Shown: positions 51,596-61,900 of the stretch, one piece after another
Position numbering within the stretch: the first letter of the stretch is position 1
Layout: each line of letters opens with the position of its first letter
Origin: JBCCQH01 sp039024435
Lineage (GTDB): Bacteria; Bacteroidota; Bacteroidia; J057; JADKCL01
NCBI GenBank assembly: GCA_039024435.1
Contig: JBCCQH010000011.1
Coordinates: 1-64,000 of the forward strand
Length of the DNA stretch: 64,000 nt
Reading direction: 5' to 3'
The notes under the pieces: model-generated
What the model saw: the letters and a program-made list of their open reading frames with translations, nothing else
Database searches by the model: none
Told to the model about the DNA's origin: nothing
Position numbers and translations under genes: made by a program

Positions 51596-52660
51596 CTACA
51601 TAAAATCGACGTCCGGTCCGTGGCGGTGGACCAGCAATTTGTGGATGGCTTCTTCCAGGGGCACGTCCTCGAAGAGTACCGAATAAAACGCTTCGACCAT
51701 GGGGGCGCGCTTTTCCATAAAACGCACCACGGCCATCGCCGTGCGCACGGTATTGACCCCTTCCGCGACTTCTTCCATGGTCTCGATGATGTGCGCCAGG
51801 GTCTCCCCTTCGGCAAGGCGCCGGCCCACGGTATAGTTCCGACTGAGCGGACTCGAACACGTTGCAATCATATCGCCGATCCCGGCCAGGCCCATAAAAG
51901 CGTTTTTGTCGCTCCCAAACCAGCCGGCGATCCGCATGAGTTCCCGCCAGCCGCGGGTGATCATCAGCGCGCGGGCATTTTCGCCCATGCCCATTCCGCT
52001 GACCATGCCCGACCCCAAAGCAAGGATGTTTTTGAGCACCCCACCAAGTTCCACCCCGATCAGATCGTGGTTTTCAAACACCATGAAGCGGTCACTCCGC
52101 AGGGCTTGCCGGCCCAGGTTGATTACCTCGTTGAAGTGGCTAGCGATCACCGTGCCGGCGGGCAGCCCCCGGGCGATTTCCTTGGCGAGGTTGGGACCGG
52201 ACATGCAGCCGACCCGGAGTACCACGCTCTCCTCGGCGATGACCTGGCTCATGGTCCGCACGCGGTTGGGATTGAGCTTGATATCGTGGAAGCGCTCTTT
52301 TTCGCGGTCAGTGAGCAGCACGTCCAGCCCCTTGGTGCAATGAATCAGGACGTGGTAGGGACGCAAGTGGGGCGATAAATCGCGCATCATCGCCCGGAAA
52401 TTCTTCGATGGCACCACCGGCCAGATCAGCGTGCAGCGTTCAGCCAACTCCGCCAAATCGCCGGTCACCGCTACCCGAGGGTGCATTTGCTGACCGCGGT
52501 GGACCTTTTCTTTTACAATCGCCTCCCGGACTGCCTCGCGCCGGGCATAGAGGATCACCGGTTGATTGACCGCCAGCAAGTTGGCGATGACGGTCCCGAA
52601 GCTCCCCGCTCCGACTACGCCCACCGGATTTTCAGAGGTATTTTTCGAGATCATAGCCAT
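51596..52660 (-). CDS. gpsA: Glycerol-3-phosphate dehydrogenase, NAD(P)-dependent
   Basis: A 354-residue GpsA, which makes sn-glycerol-3-phosphate for phospholipid synthesis from dihydroxyacetone phosphate. GVVGAGSFGTVIANLL (14-29) is the dinucleotide site; GCMSGPNLAKEIARGLPAG and GVELGGVLKNILALGSGMVSGMGMGENARALMITRG carry the substrate-binding Lys and family signature; AGIGDMIATCSSPLSRNYTVG follows. Its 5' end overlaps the upstream acyltransferase by 29 bp (23 if Met3 is used), so the two are tightly coupled. Confidence 0.93.
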   Translation of the reverse strand: MAMISKNTSENPVGVVGAGSFGTVIANLLAVNQPVILYARREAVREAIVKEKVHRGQQMHPRVAVTGDLAELAERCTLIWPVVPSKNFRAMMRDLSPHLRPYHVLIHCTKGLDVLLTDREKERFHDIKLNPNRVRTMSQVIAEESVVLRVGCMSGPNLAKEIARGLPAGTVIASHFNEVINLGRQALRSDRFMVFENHDLIGVELGGVLKNILALGSGMVSGMGMGENARALMITRGWRELMRIAGWFGSDKNAFMGLAGIGDMIATCSSPLSRNYTVGRRLAEGETLAHIIETMEEVAEGVNTVRTAMAVVRFMEKRAPMVEAFYSVLFEDVPLEEAIHKLLVHRHGPDVDFM

Positions 52661-54323
52661 TCAAGCGGTTGTGGTAAAAGTAAAGGACGCGCAGATCCTC
52701 GGTGATGACATTTCCGGCCTTGTCGAAGGTCAGCGGCTTTTTCAGGTGGTAGGTGCCCAGGTATTCGATGCCGTGCCGGACAATGTTGGGAATGCTGTGG
52801 CGCATGTCTTCGCCCAGCCGGACCTTGCCTTGCAATTCCATTTCGCGCAGCCGCAGGTGCAGCCGTTCCACCGAAGCGGCAAAATCATCGTAGGGCATCA
52901 CCAAATCTTCCTCGGCCACCGTGAGCAATCCGTAGAGGTCCTTCTGTTGGGTCTGCAAAAGGAATTGAAAGGCGGTAAAGGCGACCAGATGGCTGCTGAA
53001 GACGATGTTTTCCCGGTAATAGCTCGCCAAAATCCGCTCGCCCAGCAAGCGTGTGTAAGCATAGCTGCGCTGCGAATCGCGTACAATTTCCCCGTTTGAT
53101 TGGTAGTAATCCGCCAAGTCGATCACCCGCCCTTGTTTGTCCAGCGAGATGCCTTCTCCATTGACCTCATTGCCGAACAGGTCCATCGGCTTGCCGAAGG
53201 AAAATACCATCGAAGAGCGGCTGCGCAAGAAGTTGAAGATGTATTTGATCGTTTTGCGGGTGCTGCGGAAGTCGTCTTTGACCAGGATGTAGCGCTCCTT
53301 GCCTTCCTTTTTCAGGAATTGATTGATCAAGGCGGTCGCCTCCAGGGTCGTATTGTAGCTCATGACCAGGGGCACCACGTAGATGCGCCTGTAGTTTTCT
53401 GGATCTTCCAGAATCAGTTTGCGTTGGGCTTCGATGGCGGTTCCGAGCAATCCCAGCTTGAGCTTGGTTTCGATGCTGCCGCTGCGCGAACGGGTACCGC
53501 CGGGGAAAAACAGCATGTGCCCGCCTTTGCGCAAGACGATCTCGGTGTACAATTTCAGATTGGTGAGGTAGATCTCATTTTTCTTGCGGCGATCCAGGCG
53601 GAAGGCCCCCAAACGGGCCATAAAATAACTTAAAATCGGATGCCCAAAGAGGTTGATCCCCGCCCCATAGGTAAACGCCGGCAAGCCCAGCGCCTCGATG
53701 GCCCAGCCGATCACGATGGAATCCAGGTTGCTGAAGTGGGTCGGCACCAAAATCACCACGCCCTTCTTTGAAAGTGCGCGGATCTCCTCGGTGTAGCCGG
53801 TGAGCTGCATCTTTTCGGTTAGTTTCATCCGCTTCTCCCCTTTCTTGCGCCGAAAGGGCCGCAACCGGATGGCGTTAAAAAGGCGGGTAAACCCAAAGTT
53901 TGTGGCCCAGCGGGCAAAACGGTAGGTGCGAATCCGAAAGTCGCCGGCGATTTCGTTGGTGTAGCGGTCGACCACTTGATGCAAGATCTTTTCGACCGCT
54001 TTTTCGTCTACGGTACCGCCTTCAGCCGAGCGTTGGAGGGCAAGCTTGATGCGCCGCCAAAATGCCGGTTCATCGCGCCGGTCCACCTTCCAGGGATTGT
54101 CCTTCATCCGTACCCGCTCCTGGTAATAAGCATCGGCAATGCGGGTAAAATTGCGTTCCCCTTCCCCTCCCTGCTGGGTATAGTGCTCCATGGTTTCGGC
54201 GATGACCTCTTCGATCAATTGCTCGCGGCGCGAACTGATCTTATAGATGGGCCAATCGTGTTCATCCGGAATTACCCGCGGATATTCTACCGTATCCTTG
54301 TCCTTGCTTTTTTTGGCAGCCAT
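52632..54323 (-). CDS. PlsB-like glycerol-3-phosphate acyltransferase
   Basis: A 563-residue acyltransferase of the PlsC/PlsB superfamily. The catalytic HX4D is H196-D201 in PTHFSNLDS; FPGGTRSRSG is the glycerol-phosphate-binding block. No clear membrane helix is present; the N-terminus is charged (MAAKKSKDKD). It is shorter than E. coli PlsB (~800 residues). Pairing with gpsA suggests that it acylates sn-glycerol-3-phosphate, the first step of phospholipid synthesis; a 1-acyl-glycerol-3-phosphate acyltransferase role is the alternative. Confidence 0.85.
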   Translation of the reverse strand: MAAKKSKDKDTVEYPRVIPDEHDWPIYKISSRREQLIEEVIAETMEHYTQQGGEGERNFTRIADAYYQERVRMKDNPWKVDRRDEPAFWRRIKLALQRSAEGGTVDEKAVEKILHQVVDRYTNEIAGDFRIRTYRFARWATNFGFTRLFNAIRLRPFRRKKGEKRMKLTEKMQLTGYTEEIRALSKKGVVILVPTHFSNLDSIVIGWAIEALGLPAFTYGAGINLFGHPILSYFMARLGAFRLDRRKKNEIYLTNLKLYTEIVLRKGGHMLFFPGGTRSRSGSIETKLKLGLLGTAIEAQRKLILEDPENYRRIYVVPLVMSYNTTLEATALINQFLKKEGKERYILVKDDFRSTRKTIKYIFNFLRSRSSMVFSFGKPMDLFGNEVNGEGISLDKQGRVIDLADYYQSNGEIVRDSQRSYAYTRLLGERILASYYRENIVFSSHLVAFTAFQFLLQTQQKDLYGLLTVAEEDLVMPYDDFAASVERLHLRLREMELQGKVRLGEDMRHSIPNIVRHGIEYLGTYHLKKPLTFDKAGNVITEDLRVLYFYHNRLNGYDLEKYL

Positions 54324-54599
54324 TGGTTAAAACTACATTTTTTTTGGGAGCGAACCGATGGGGTGCAAAAAAACCGGGAATTATTCATGGGCGGGGGAGC
54401 GACGGTTTGCGATTGATTTTCTGCGTCCATTGAACCTCATTTCCGCATGGGCCACCTGAGCCAGATACGAAGAAATTGTTGCCGCAGGGAGAAAAAGATC
54501 CCAGAGAAAAATCGCAGAATAAAAATTGGAACTGACGATCCAAATTCTGCGTAATAGCGAGAGGTTCCCTATCTTCACCGCAAACATCAACCTCCGACA

Positions 54600-54950
54600 A
54601 TGGCCAAAAAGAAAAAGAACAAGCGTAATTTCTCCGGTGGCATGGTCTATTCTACCGACCCGGATTACGACTTTGAGGAAGGATACGAGGAGGCCGAAAC
54701 TCCACCCCCTACGCAGCAAAACCTTCGCCTGCACCTCATCCGCCACAAAGGCAACAAAATTTCGACGGTGGTGCGCGATTTTGTCGGAACGGACGACGAT
54801 TTGAAATCGCTCGGCAAACTGCTCAAATCTAAGTGCGGCACGGGGGGCTCGGCCAAAGACGGCGAGATCATCATTCAGGGCAATAAACGGGACAAAGTAG
54901 CGGAAATCTTGAAAAAGGAAGGCTACAAATTCAAATTGGTCGGCGGATGA
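54600..54950 (+). CDS. SUI1/eIF1-family translation factor (YciH-like)
   Basis: A 116-residue protein. After a Lys-rich start (MAKKKKNKRNFSGG) comes the SUI1 domain: LRLHLIRHKGNKISTVVRDFVGTDDDLKSLGKLLKSKCGTGGSAKDGEIIIQGNKRDKVAEILKKEGYKFKLVGG, which has the family GTGGS and IQG blocks. Bacterial members are thought to influence start-site selection or ribosome recycling. Its stop overlaps the start of the SanA-like gene by 4 bp. A near -7 element (TATCTTCA) lies about 23 nt upstream. Confidence 0.9.
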   Translation: MAKKKKNKRNFSGGMVYSTDPDYDFEEGYEEAETPPPTQQNLRLHLIRHKGNKISTVVRDFVGTDDDLKSLGKLLKSKCGTGGSAKDGEIIIQGNKRDKVAEILKKEGYKFKLVGG

Positions 54951-55606
54951 AAAGGGCAAAGCAAATCCTGAAGTGGTTCATGCTCGCCCTGGGCACAATA
55001 TTGCTATTCGTGGTGGCGATCAATGCCTGGGTGGTGCGCTCGGCGGTGGATCGGCTGCACGAAACCGTAGCCGATGTCCCCATTACCGATGTCGCCGTGG
55101 TGCTCGGAACCACCCGTTACGTGGCCGGGGGCCGGCGAAATCTGTACTTTTTTGCCCGAATTGAGGCGGCGGTGGCGCTCTACCGCAGCGGAAAAATCAA
55201 AAAAATCATCGTCAGCGGGGACAACCGCCACACCAGTTACAATGAAACCGATGACATGCGGGAAGAACTGACGCGGCGCGGGATACCCGGCGCCGCCATC
55301 GTCAATGACCATGCAGGATTCCGGACCCTGGACTCGGTGGTGCGGGCGCAGCGCGTATTTGGGCAGCAGCGGATCGTACTCATCAGCCAGCTTTGGCACC
55401 TGCAGCGGGCGATTTTCATCGCCCAAGCCCACGGAATTGAGGCGGAAGGCTACATTGCGGAGGACATGCCCGGGCGGAGTGCATTTTCTTCCATGATGGG
55501 CCGGGAATACCTGGCCCGGGTCAAGGCGTTCCTCGATTGTTACATCCTGGGCACCGAACCGCGATTTCCCGGACCGCCCGAACCGATTGCGTTTGGGGAG
55601 CGGTAG
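54947..55606 (+). CDS. SanA/YdcF-like DUF218 envelope protein
   Basis: A 219-residue protein with one N-terminal membrane helix (~residues 9-29) and a DUF218 alpha/beta domain outside: DVAVVLGTTRYVAGGRRNLYFFARIEAAVALYRSGKIKKIIVSGDN, then TLDSVVRAQRVFGQQRIVLISQLWHLQRAIFIAQAHGIEAEGY. The arrangement is closest to SanA, linked in enterobacteria to envelope barrier function. It is translationally coupled to the SUI1 gene. Confidence 0.87.
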   Translation: MKRAKQILKWFMLALGTILLFVVAINAWVVRSAVDRLHETVADVPITDVAVVLGTTRYVAGGRRNLYFFARIEAAVALYRSGKIKKIIVSGDNRHTSYNETDDMREELTRRGIPGAAIVNDHAGFRTLDSVVRAQRVFGQQRIVLISQLWHLQRAIFIAQAHGIEAEGYIAEDMPGRSAFSSMMGREYLARVKAFLDCYILGTEPRFPGPPEPIAFGER

Positions 55607-55924
55607 GGCATTGGCAATCCGCGACTTTTGTCGTTTGGCGGCGATTTACCATTAATTGGTGCAGGGTAAACGCCCCACCGGAGGTACACGCCCGAGAATT
55701 TTACCCCCACAATTTTCGGGGCAAAATTGTCGTCCGCCCCTATCCAATGGATTCGCACCGGAATTTTCGCTAGCTTACAGAAAATCAATCGGCGATCCCT
55801 GATTGCCACAAGTTTGCGGTTGACGCTCGATTTCTGAACATGGACACCGGCCCGCACCCTGCGCGGCCACATCCGAGGGTATTGGACCGAAACGGCACGC
55901 TTGGAAAAAACTGAACTGGAAAGC
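55607..55924. other. 318-bp intergenic region before the adhesin gene
   Basis: No gene. One hairpin: cccgagaatt (55691-55700) with aattttcggg (55711-55720), 10 bp including a wobble, without T-run. A near -7 element (CAAGTTTG) lies at about 55808-55815. Confidence 0.5.
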
Positions 55925-58900
55925 ATGTTGAAAAGAATTGGTTCCCCGTTACTGACCCCCCTTTTTCTAATCGGAATGCTCACCGCGACCTTCGTTCGGG
56001 CGCAACCGACGATTTCCTGCCCGGCGGTAATCGCCTCCCCCGATACGACCCTGGCCTGCAGTGGCTGCGTCAACCTGAATGCTACTCCGGTCGCGGGCTC
56101 TCTCCCTACTTCTTACACCGTGCAAACCATCCCCTACAATCCCTGGCCCAATACCGGAACCGCGATCATCGTGAACCAGGACGACATCTGGTCGGGAGTG
56201 CTGCCGATTCCCTTCAATTTCTGTTTCTACGGCAATACCTACAACCAGTGTGTCGTCGGCTCCAACGGCATTGTGTCGTTTGACGTCGGTCAAGCGGGCG
56301 GCTACTGTCCCTGGCCCATCAACAATCCGATCCCCAATCCCGCCAACCCAACCAACTGCATTATGGGCCCCTGGCACGACACCGACCCCAGCGTCGGCGG
56401 AATCATCCGGTGGAGTGTCTTTGGCACCGCCCCCTGCCGCGTGTTTGTGGTTTCGTTCAATACGATTCCGATGTTTTCCTGCAACAACCTGATCTCTACC
56501 CAGCAGATCGTTATCTACGAAACCACCAATATCATCGAGACCTACATCCAGGCCAAACCAACCTGCACCACCTGGAACTCCGGCGCCGCGATCCACGGCC
56601 TGCACAACATCAACGGCACCGCCGCGACGGTGGTTCCGGGAAGAAATTTCCCCACCCAATGGACGGTAAACAACGATGCCCGCCGCTTTGTGCCTTCGGG
56701 TCCACAGAACTTTACCGTCAATTGGTTCCAGGTGGGCAATGCCACCCCCATCGCCACCACCCAGACGACGCAGGTCTGCCCCACGGTCAATACCGACTAC
56801 TACGCCGAAGTCGTCTACACCAATTGCGACAACTCCACCGTCACCGTGCGCGATACGGTCATGATCGGGGTGGCTGGTCCGCAGATCAGTCTCAATCCCA
56901 CCATCAACAATCCAAGCTGCCCCGGTGCGACTGACGGCACAATCACCGTGTCCCCCGCTGGCGGATTGGCCCCATATACCTACGCCTGGAGCCCCAACGG
57001 CGGCAATGGCGCGACCACAACGCCCCTCGGCGCGGGGACCTACACCGTGAGCGTCACCGACGCAAATAACTGTGTTGCCATCGATTCCTTCACCCTGACC
57101 GATCCCCCCGCCATTCAGATCAGCACGACTTCCACCGACGCAAGCTGCAACGGAGGCAGCGATGGCGCGGCCAGCGCAACCGCCAGCGGGGGTACGCCCG
57201 GCTACAACTATTTTTGGGTTCCGGGGAACATCGCTGGACCCAATGCGACCAACCTCAGCGCCGGCACCTACACCGTTTTCGTCTCCGACCAAAACAACTG
57301 CCTCGATTCGGCGACGGTAACCATTAACCAGCCCCCGGCGCTCACCACCAGTGTCAGCGCCACCGCCGTGAGTTGTGCCGGCGGCGGCAACGGAACCGCT
57401 ACCGCAACCGCCGGTGGCGGGACGCCCCCCTACGGCTACCTTTGGAACACGAATCCCGCCCAGACCACCGCCACCGCGACCGGGCTTTCCGGCGGCACCT
57501 ACATCGTGACCGTCACCGATGCCAACCTTTGCCCGGCATTGGACACCATCACCGTTGCTGAACCTTTACCGATAATCGCCCAGGTCAACAATCTTCAGAA
57601 TGTCTCCTGCAATGGTTCCGCCGACGGATGGGCGGTAGTGAGTGTCACCGGACAGCAAGGCCCCGTGACCTACACCTGGAATACGAATCCGGTGCAGACC
57701 ACCGACAGCGCCTCCGGATTGCCCCCGGGCACCTGGACCGTCACCGCTACCGATTCCCTGGGTTGCACCGCGACCGCCAGCGTCACAATTTCCGAGCCGG
57801 CCCCCATCGGCCTGACCATGAATGGGCAAAACATCTCCTGCTTCAATGCCGCGGACGGCTGCGCCAATGTCGTGGTGACCGGTGGCAACGGCAATTACAG
57901 CTACGACTGGTCCAACGGCGGCACGGTGGACTCGATTTGCAACCTGGCACCGGGCACCTACGTGGTCACCGTGACCGACACTTTCTCTACCGGAACCAAC
58001 AACCGCATCCTCTACTTCGAAGACTTTGATGGGCTGGTCAACTGGACGCTCAATGTCGCTTCCGGAAGCAACGGCGCCGACCACAATTTCTGGGTCGTCA
58101 ACGACAATGAAGGCGGTCTGCCCCCACCCGCTTGCGGCACCGCGAACAACGGTGACTCTACTTTGCACATCACGAGTGTCGCCTTTCCCAACGGCGGGGC
58201 AGCCTACGACGCCGGAGGGCTCTGCGGCACGCTCTTTTGCCCGGAAACCAATATGCGCGCCGAATCACCCGTGATCTCCACCGTCGGGTACAGCAGCATC
58301 ACCCTGGAATTCAATTTCATCGCCAATGGTGACTCCATCTTTGACAATGCCTCAGTGGTGATGAACGATGGCTCGGGATGGACGACGGTCGTGCCCAGCC
58401 TCAAAAGCAATGTCTGCCTCAATCTGCAAGGGGAATGGCAAAATTTCAGCGTGGTCCTCCCCCCTTCCGCCGACAACAACCCCAATTTGCGAGTCGGCTT
58501 CAACTGGACCAATAACGACGACGGCATCGGAACCGATCCTTCAGTTTCGATCAACAATGTGCAGCTCCGGACCGCCGCCGCCAATACGCCCGCAATTTTT
58601 TGCACGGCAGTGGACTCGGTGACGATCACCCAACCCGATTCCCTGGCGGCAACCTTTACCGTCATTGATGTACCCTGTAACGGGGACAGTACCGGCTGCA
58701 TCGGGGTCAATCTCACCGGTGGCAACGGCAATTACAGCTATCTATGGTCAAATGGCGCTACCTCCGACAGCATTTGCGGACTGGCCGCGGGGGTGTACAC
58801 CCTTACTGTAACCGATACTTCGGCGGTGACCAGCGGCAGCAGTTCGGTTACCGTCTACACCGAGGACTTCGACGGGACGGCTACCTGGAACCTCAACGTA

Positions 58901-61900
58901 CCGACCGGAACCCTCGGAGCCAACCCCAACTTCTGGGTCATCAACGACAATGAGGGTGGTGTACTCCCGCCCGGATGCGGCGTAGCCAACAATGGAGATT
59001 CCACTTTGCACATCACCAGTTTCATTTTCCCCACCGCTGGTGCGGCTTACGATGCCGGGGGCCTCTGTGGGATATTGACCTGTCCCGAAACCAATTACCG
59101 CGCCGAATCCCCGACCATCTCGACGATTGGGATTTCAAATCTGACCCTGAGCTTTGACTACATTTCGGTGGGCCAAGGACTCATCGACAATGCTTCGGTG
59201 GTCTACAATGACGGCACCGGCTGGCAAGTGCTCAATCCCAGCATCAAGAGTCTGACCTGTGTGAACCTACAAGGTCAGTGGACCGCGATTTCCTTGGCTT
59301 TGCCCCCGTCTTGCAACAACATTCCCAATTTGCAGGTGGGCTTCAACTGGACGAATAACGACGACGGTGCCGGCAGCGATCCTTCCATCGCGGTGAACAA
59401 CCTCGAAATCGACGGAATCACCGCTGGGTCGAGCACGCCGGTCACTTGTGTCCTGATCGACTCGGCGGTCGTGGGTGAGCCACCGGCTCTGGCCCTCAGC
59501 ATTAATGGTTACGACGCGAGTTGTTTTGGGACCAGTGACGGAGCGGCGGCGGTTTCCGCCAGCGGGGGAACCCCGGGCTATTCGGTGGTTTGGAATACAA
59601 CCCAGACCGGCGACTCGATTTCGGGACTGCCGGCCGGGACCTACACGGCCTTGGTGGCGGATACCCTGGGCTGCCTCGACAGCATTTCGGTGACGATCAA
59701 CCAGCCCACCCCGATCACCCTCACAATGTCCTCGATTCCGGTGACCTGCAACGGCGATACCAGCGGTTGCGCCATCGTGACGGCTTCCGGAGGCTCGGGC
59801 GGCTATACCTACCTGTGGTCGACCGCCGCCACCAACGATACCAGTTGTAGCCTCGGTGCCGGGATCTACACGGTAACGGTGACCGATACGGCTTCGGCTG
59901 CCTGCTTTGCCATTGACAGTGTGGTGGTAACCGAACCGAGCGCCGTAAGCCTGAGCGCAACCGCGACCGGGGCGGCTTGCTCTACGGCCACGGGTACGGC
60001 GACGGTCAGCGCCAGCGGAGGCACTGCGCCCTATACCTACAATTGGAATACGACGCCGGTGCAGACCACGCCCACGGCGGTGAATCTCTTGCCGGGGGTC
60101 TACCTCGTAACCGTGACCGACACCTTGGGGTGCACCGATACTTTGAATGTGACGGTACCCGATATTCCCGCGCCGACCATCACCCTGGTCTCGACCATGG
60201 ATGTAAGCTGTTTCGGGGGGAACGATGGCAGCGCGACCGTTTCCACTGCCGGGGGAACTCCACCGGTGACCGTAACTTGGAACTCCCCTCTGCCCCAAAC
60301 CGGGCTGACTGCGACCGGGCTGCCGGCCGGCACCTATACCGCGACGGTGACCGATACCTTTGGCTGTACCAATGCGGTAACCGTCACCATCGGGGAGCCG
60401 ACGCCCCTGACGTTAACCCTGAGCGGCAATACTGCGACCTGCAACCTCAGCAATGGCGATGCAACCGTGGTGGCGTCCGGGGGCACCTCGCCCTACCAGG
60501 TGCTTTGGAGCAACGCCCAGTCCAGCAATACCATCGGGGGGCTGGCCGCCGGGGTCTACTCAGTGACGGTCACGGACAACAACCAGTGCCAGGTGATCGA
60601 TTCAATCGCAATCGGGCAGACCGGCAATCCGGTCCAAAATGTGACCGCCATTTCCCCGGTTTCTTGCAGTGGCGGCAACGACGGTGCGGCCACGGTACAG
60701 GTCAGTCTTGGAGTCCCACCCTACACGATTACCTGGAACACCAATCCGCCCCAAATCGGGGTCAATGCCATCGGCCTCTCCGCCGGAACTTACCTGGTGA
60801 CCGCCCTTGACCAAAACGGTTGCAGCGCCACCGATACGGTCATCGTAACCGAACCGACCCCGGTAAGCGGCACGGCGAGTGCGACCGATGTGACCTGCTT
60901 CGCCACTATCCCGAATGGCACGGCGGGTATCCTCGCCAGTGGAGGAACCTCGCCGTACACCTACGCCTGGGGCACTACCCCTGTCCAGACGACCGCGCAA
61001 GCGACCGGACTCAGCCCGGGAACCTACAGTGTGACCGTCACCGATGCCAATGGCTGCACGTACGTCGACGATGCCACGGTGGGCCAGCAACCGGTTCCCT
61101 CGGTCGTCGCCGGTCCGGATGCGAGCTTCTGCGAGGGCGATGGCGGCGCGCTCATTTTTGCCACGGCCAGCGGTGGCGTTCCCGGCTACTATTACCAGTG
61201 GTGGTGCGATTCGACGAACACCTTCTGCGGCTTGGATTCGATCAACGACAACGACCCCATCGCAAATCCCACGGTCAGCACCACATATTACGTGCAGGTA
61301 TTCGACACCAACGGCTGCCCGAGCAACATCGATTCGCTGTTCGTGACGATTCTGCCCAAGCCCATTGTCGACGCCGGCCCGGACATTTTCCTGTGCGGCG
61401 ACAGTGCCCCCTGCCAGGTCCTGAACCCGGTCATCGTGAACAATGCGCAGCTATCCGGCATTTACGGGTACAACTGGTCACCGGGAGCGGGCTTAAATGA
61501 TTCCACCATCGCCACGCCCTGTGCCCGACCGGATACGACGACGATCTACTCACTGGTGGTGACCGATTCCACCTCCGGCTGCGCCAGTGAACTGACCACA
61601 ACCGATACTTTGGCCACGATCACGGTCCACGTAAATCCCATTCCAATTGCCGAAGCCGGACCGGACCTCGACATTTGCGACGGGGATTCGGTCTTGCTGC
61701 AGGGCTTTGGTACCGGCGCGGGGCCCGATTACACTTACCAATGGACCCCGGGGACGCTGGTGGTCGATTCCACCGTGGCGAATCCCATCGCCTTCCCGCC
61801 TTTTACCACGATTTTTTCTTTGGTGGTTAACAGCAATGGCTGCCCGAGTTACGCGGATTCGGTGGAAGTTCGGGTCCACACCGATCCCACAGTAGAAGCG

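Noticed and set aside
55967..57292. 441-codon minus-strand open frame within the adhesin gene
   Set aside because: Gly/Val-rich repetitive product mirroring the plus-strand repeats; shadow.
56880..61090. CRISPR-like tandem repeats
   Set aside because: The periodicity is ~230 bp, in frame, and explained by the SprB protein repeats.
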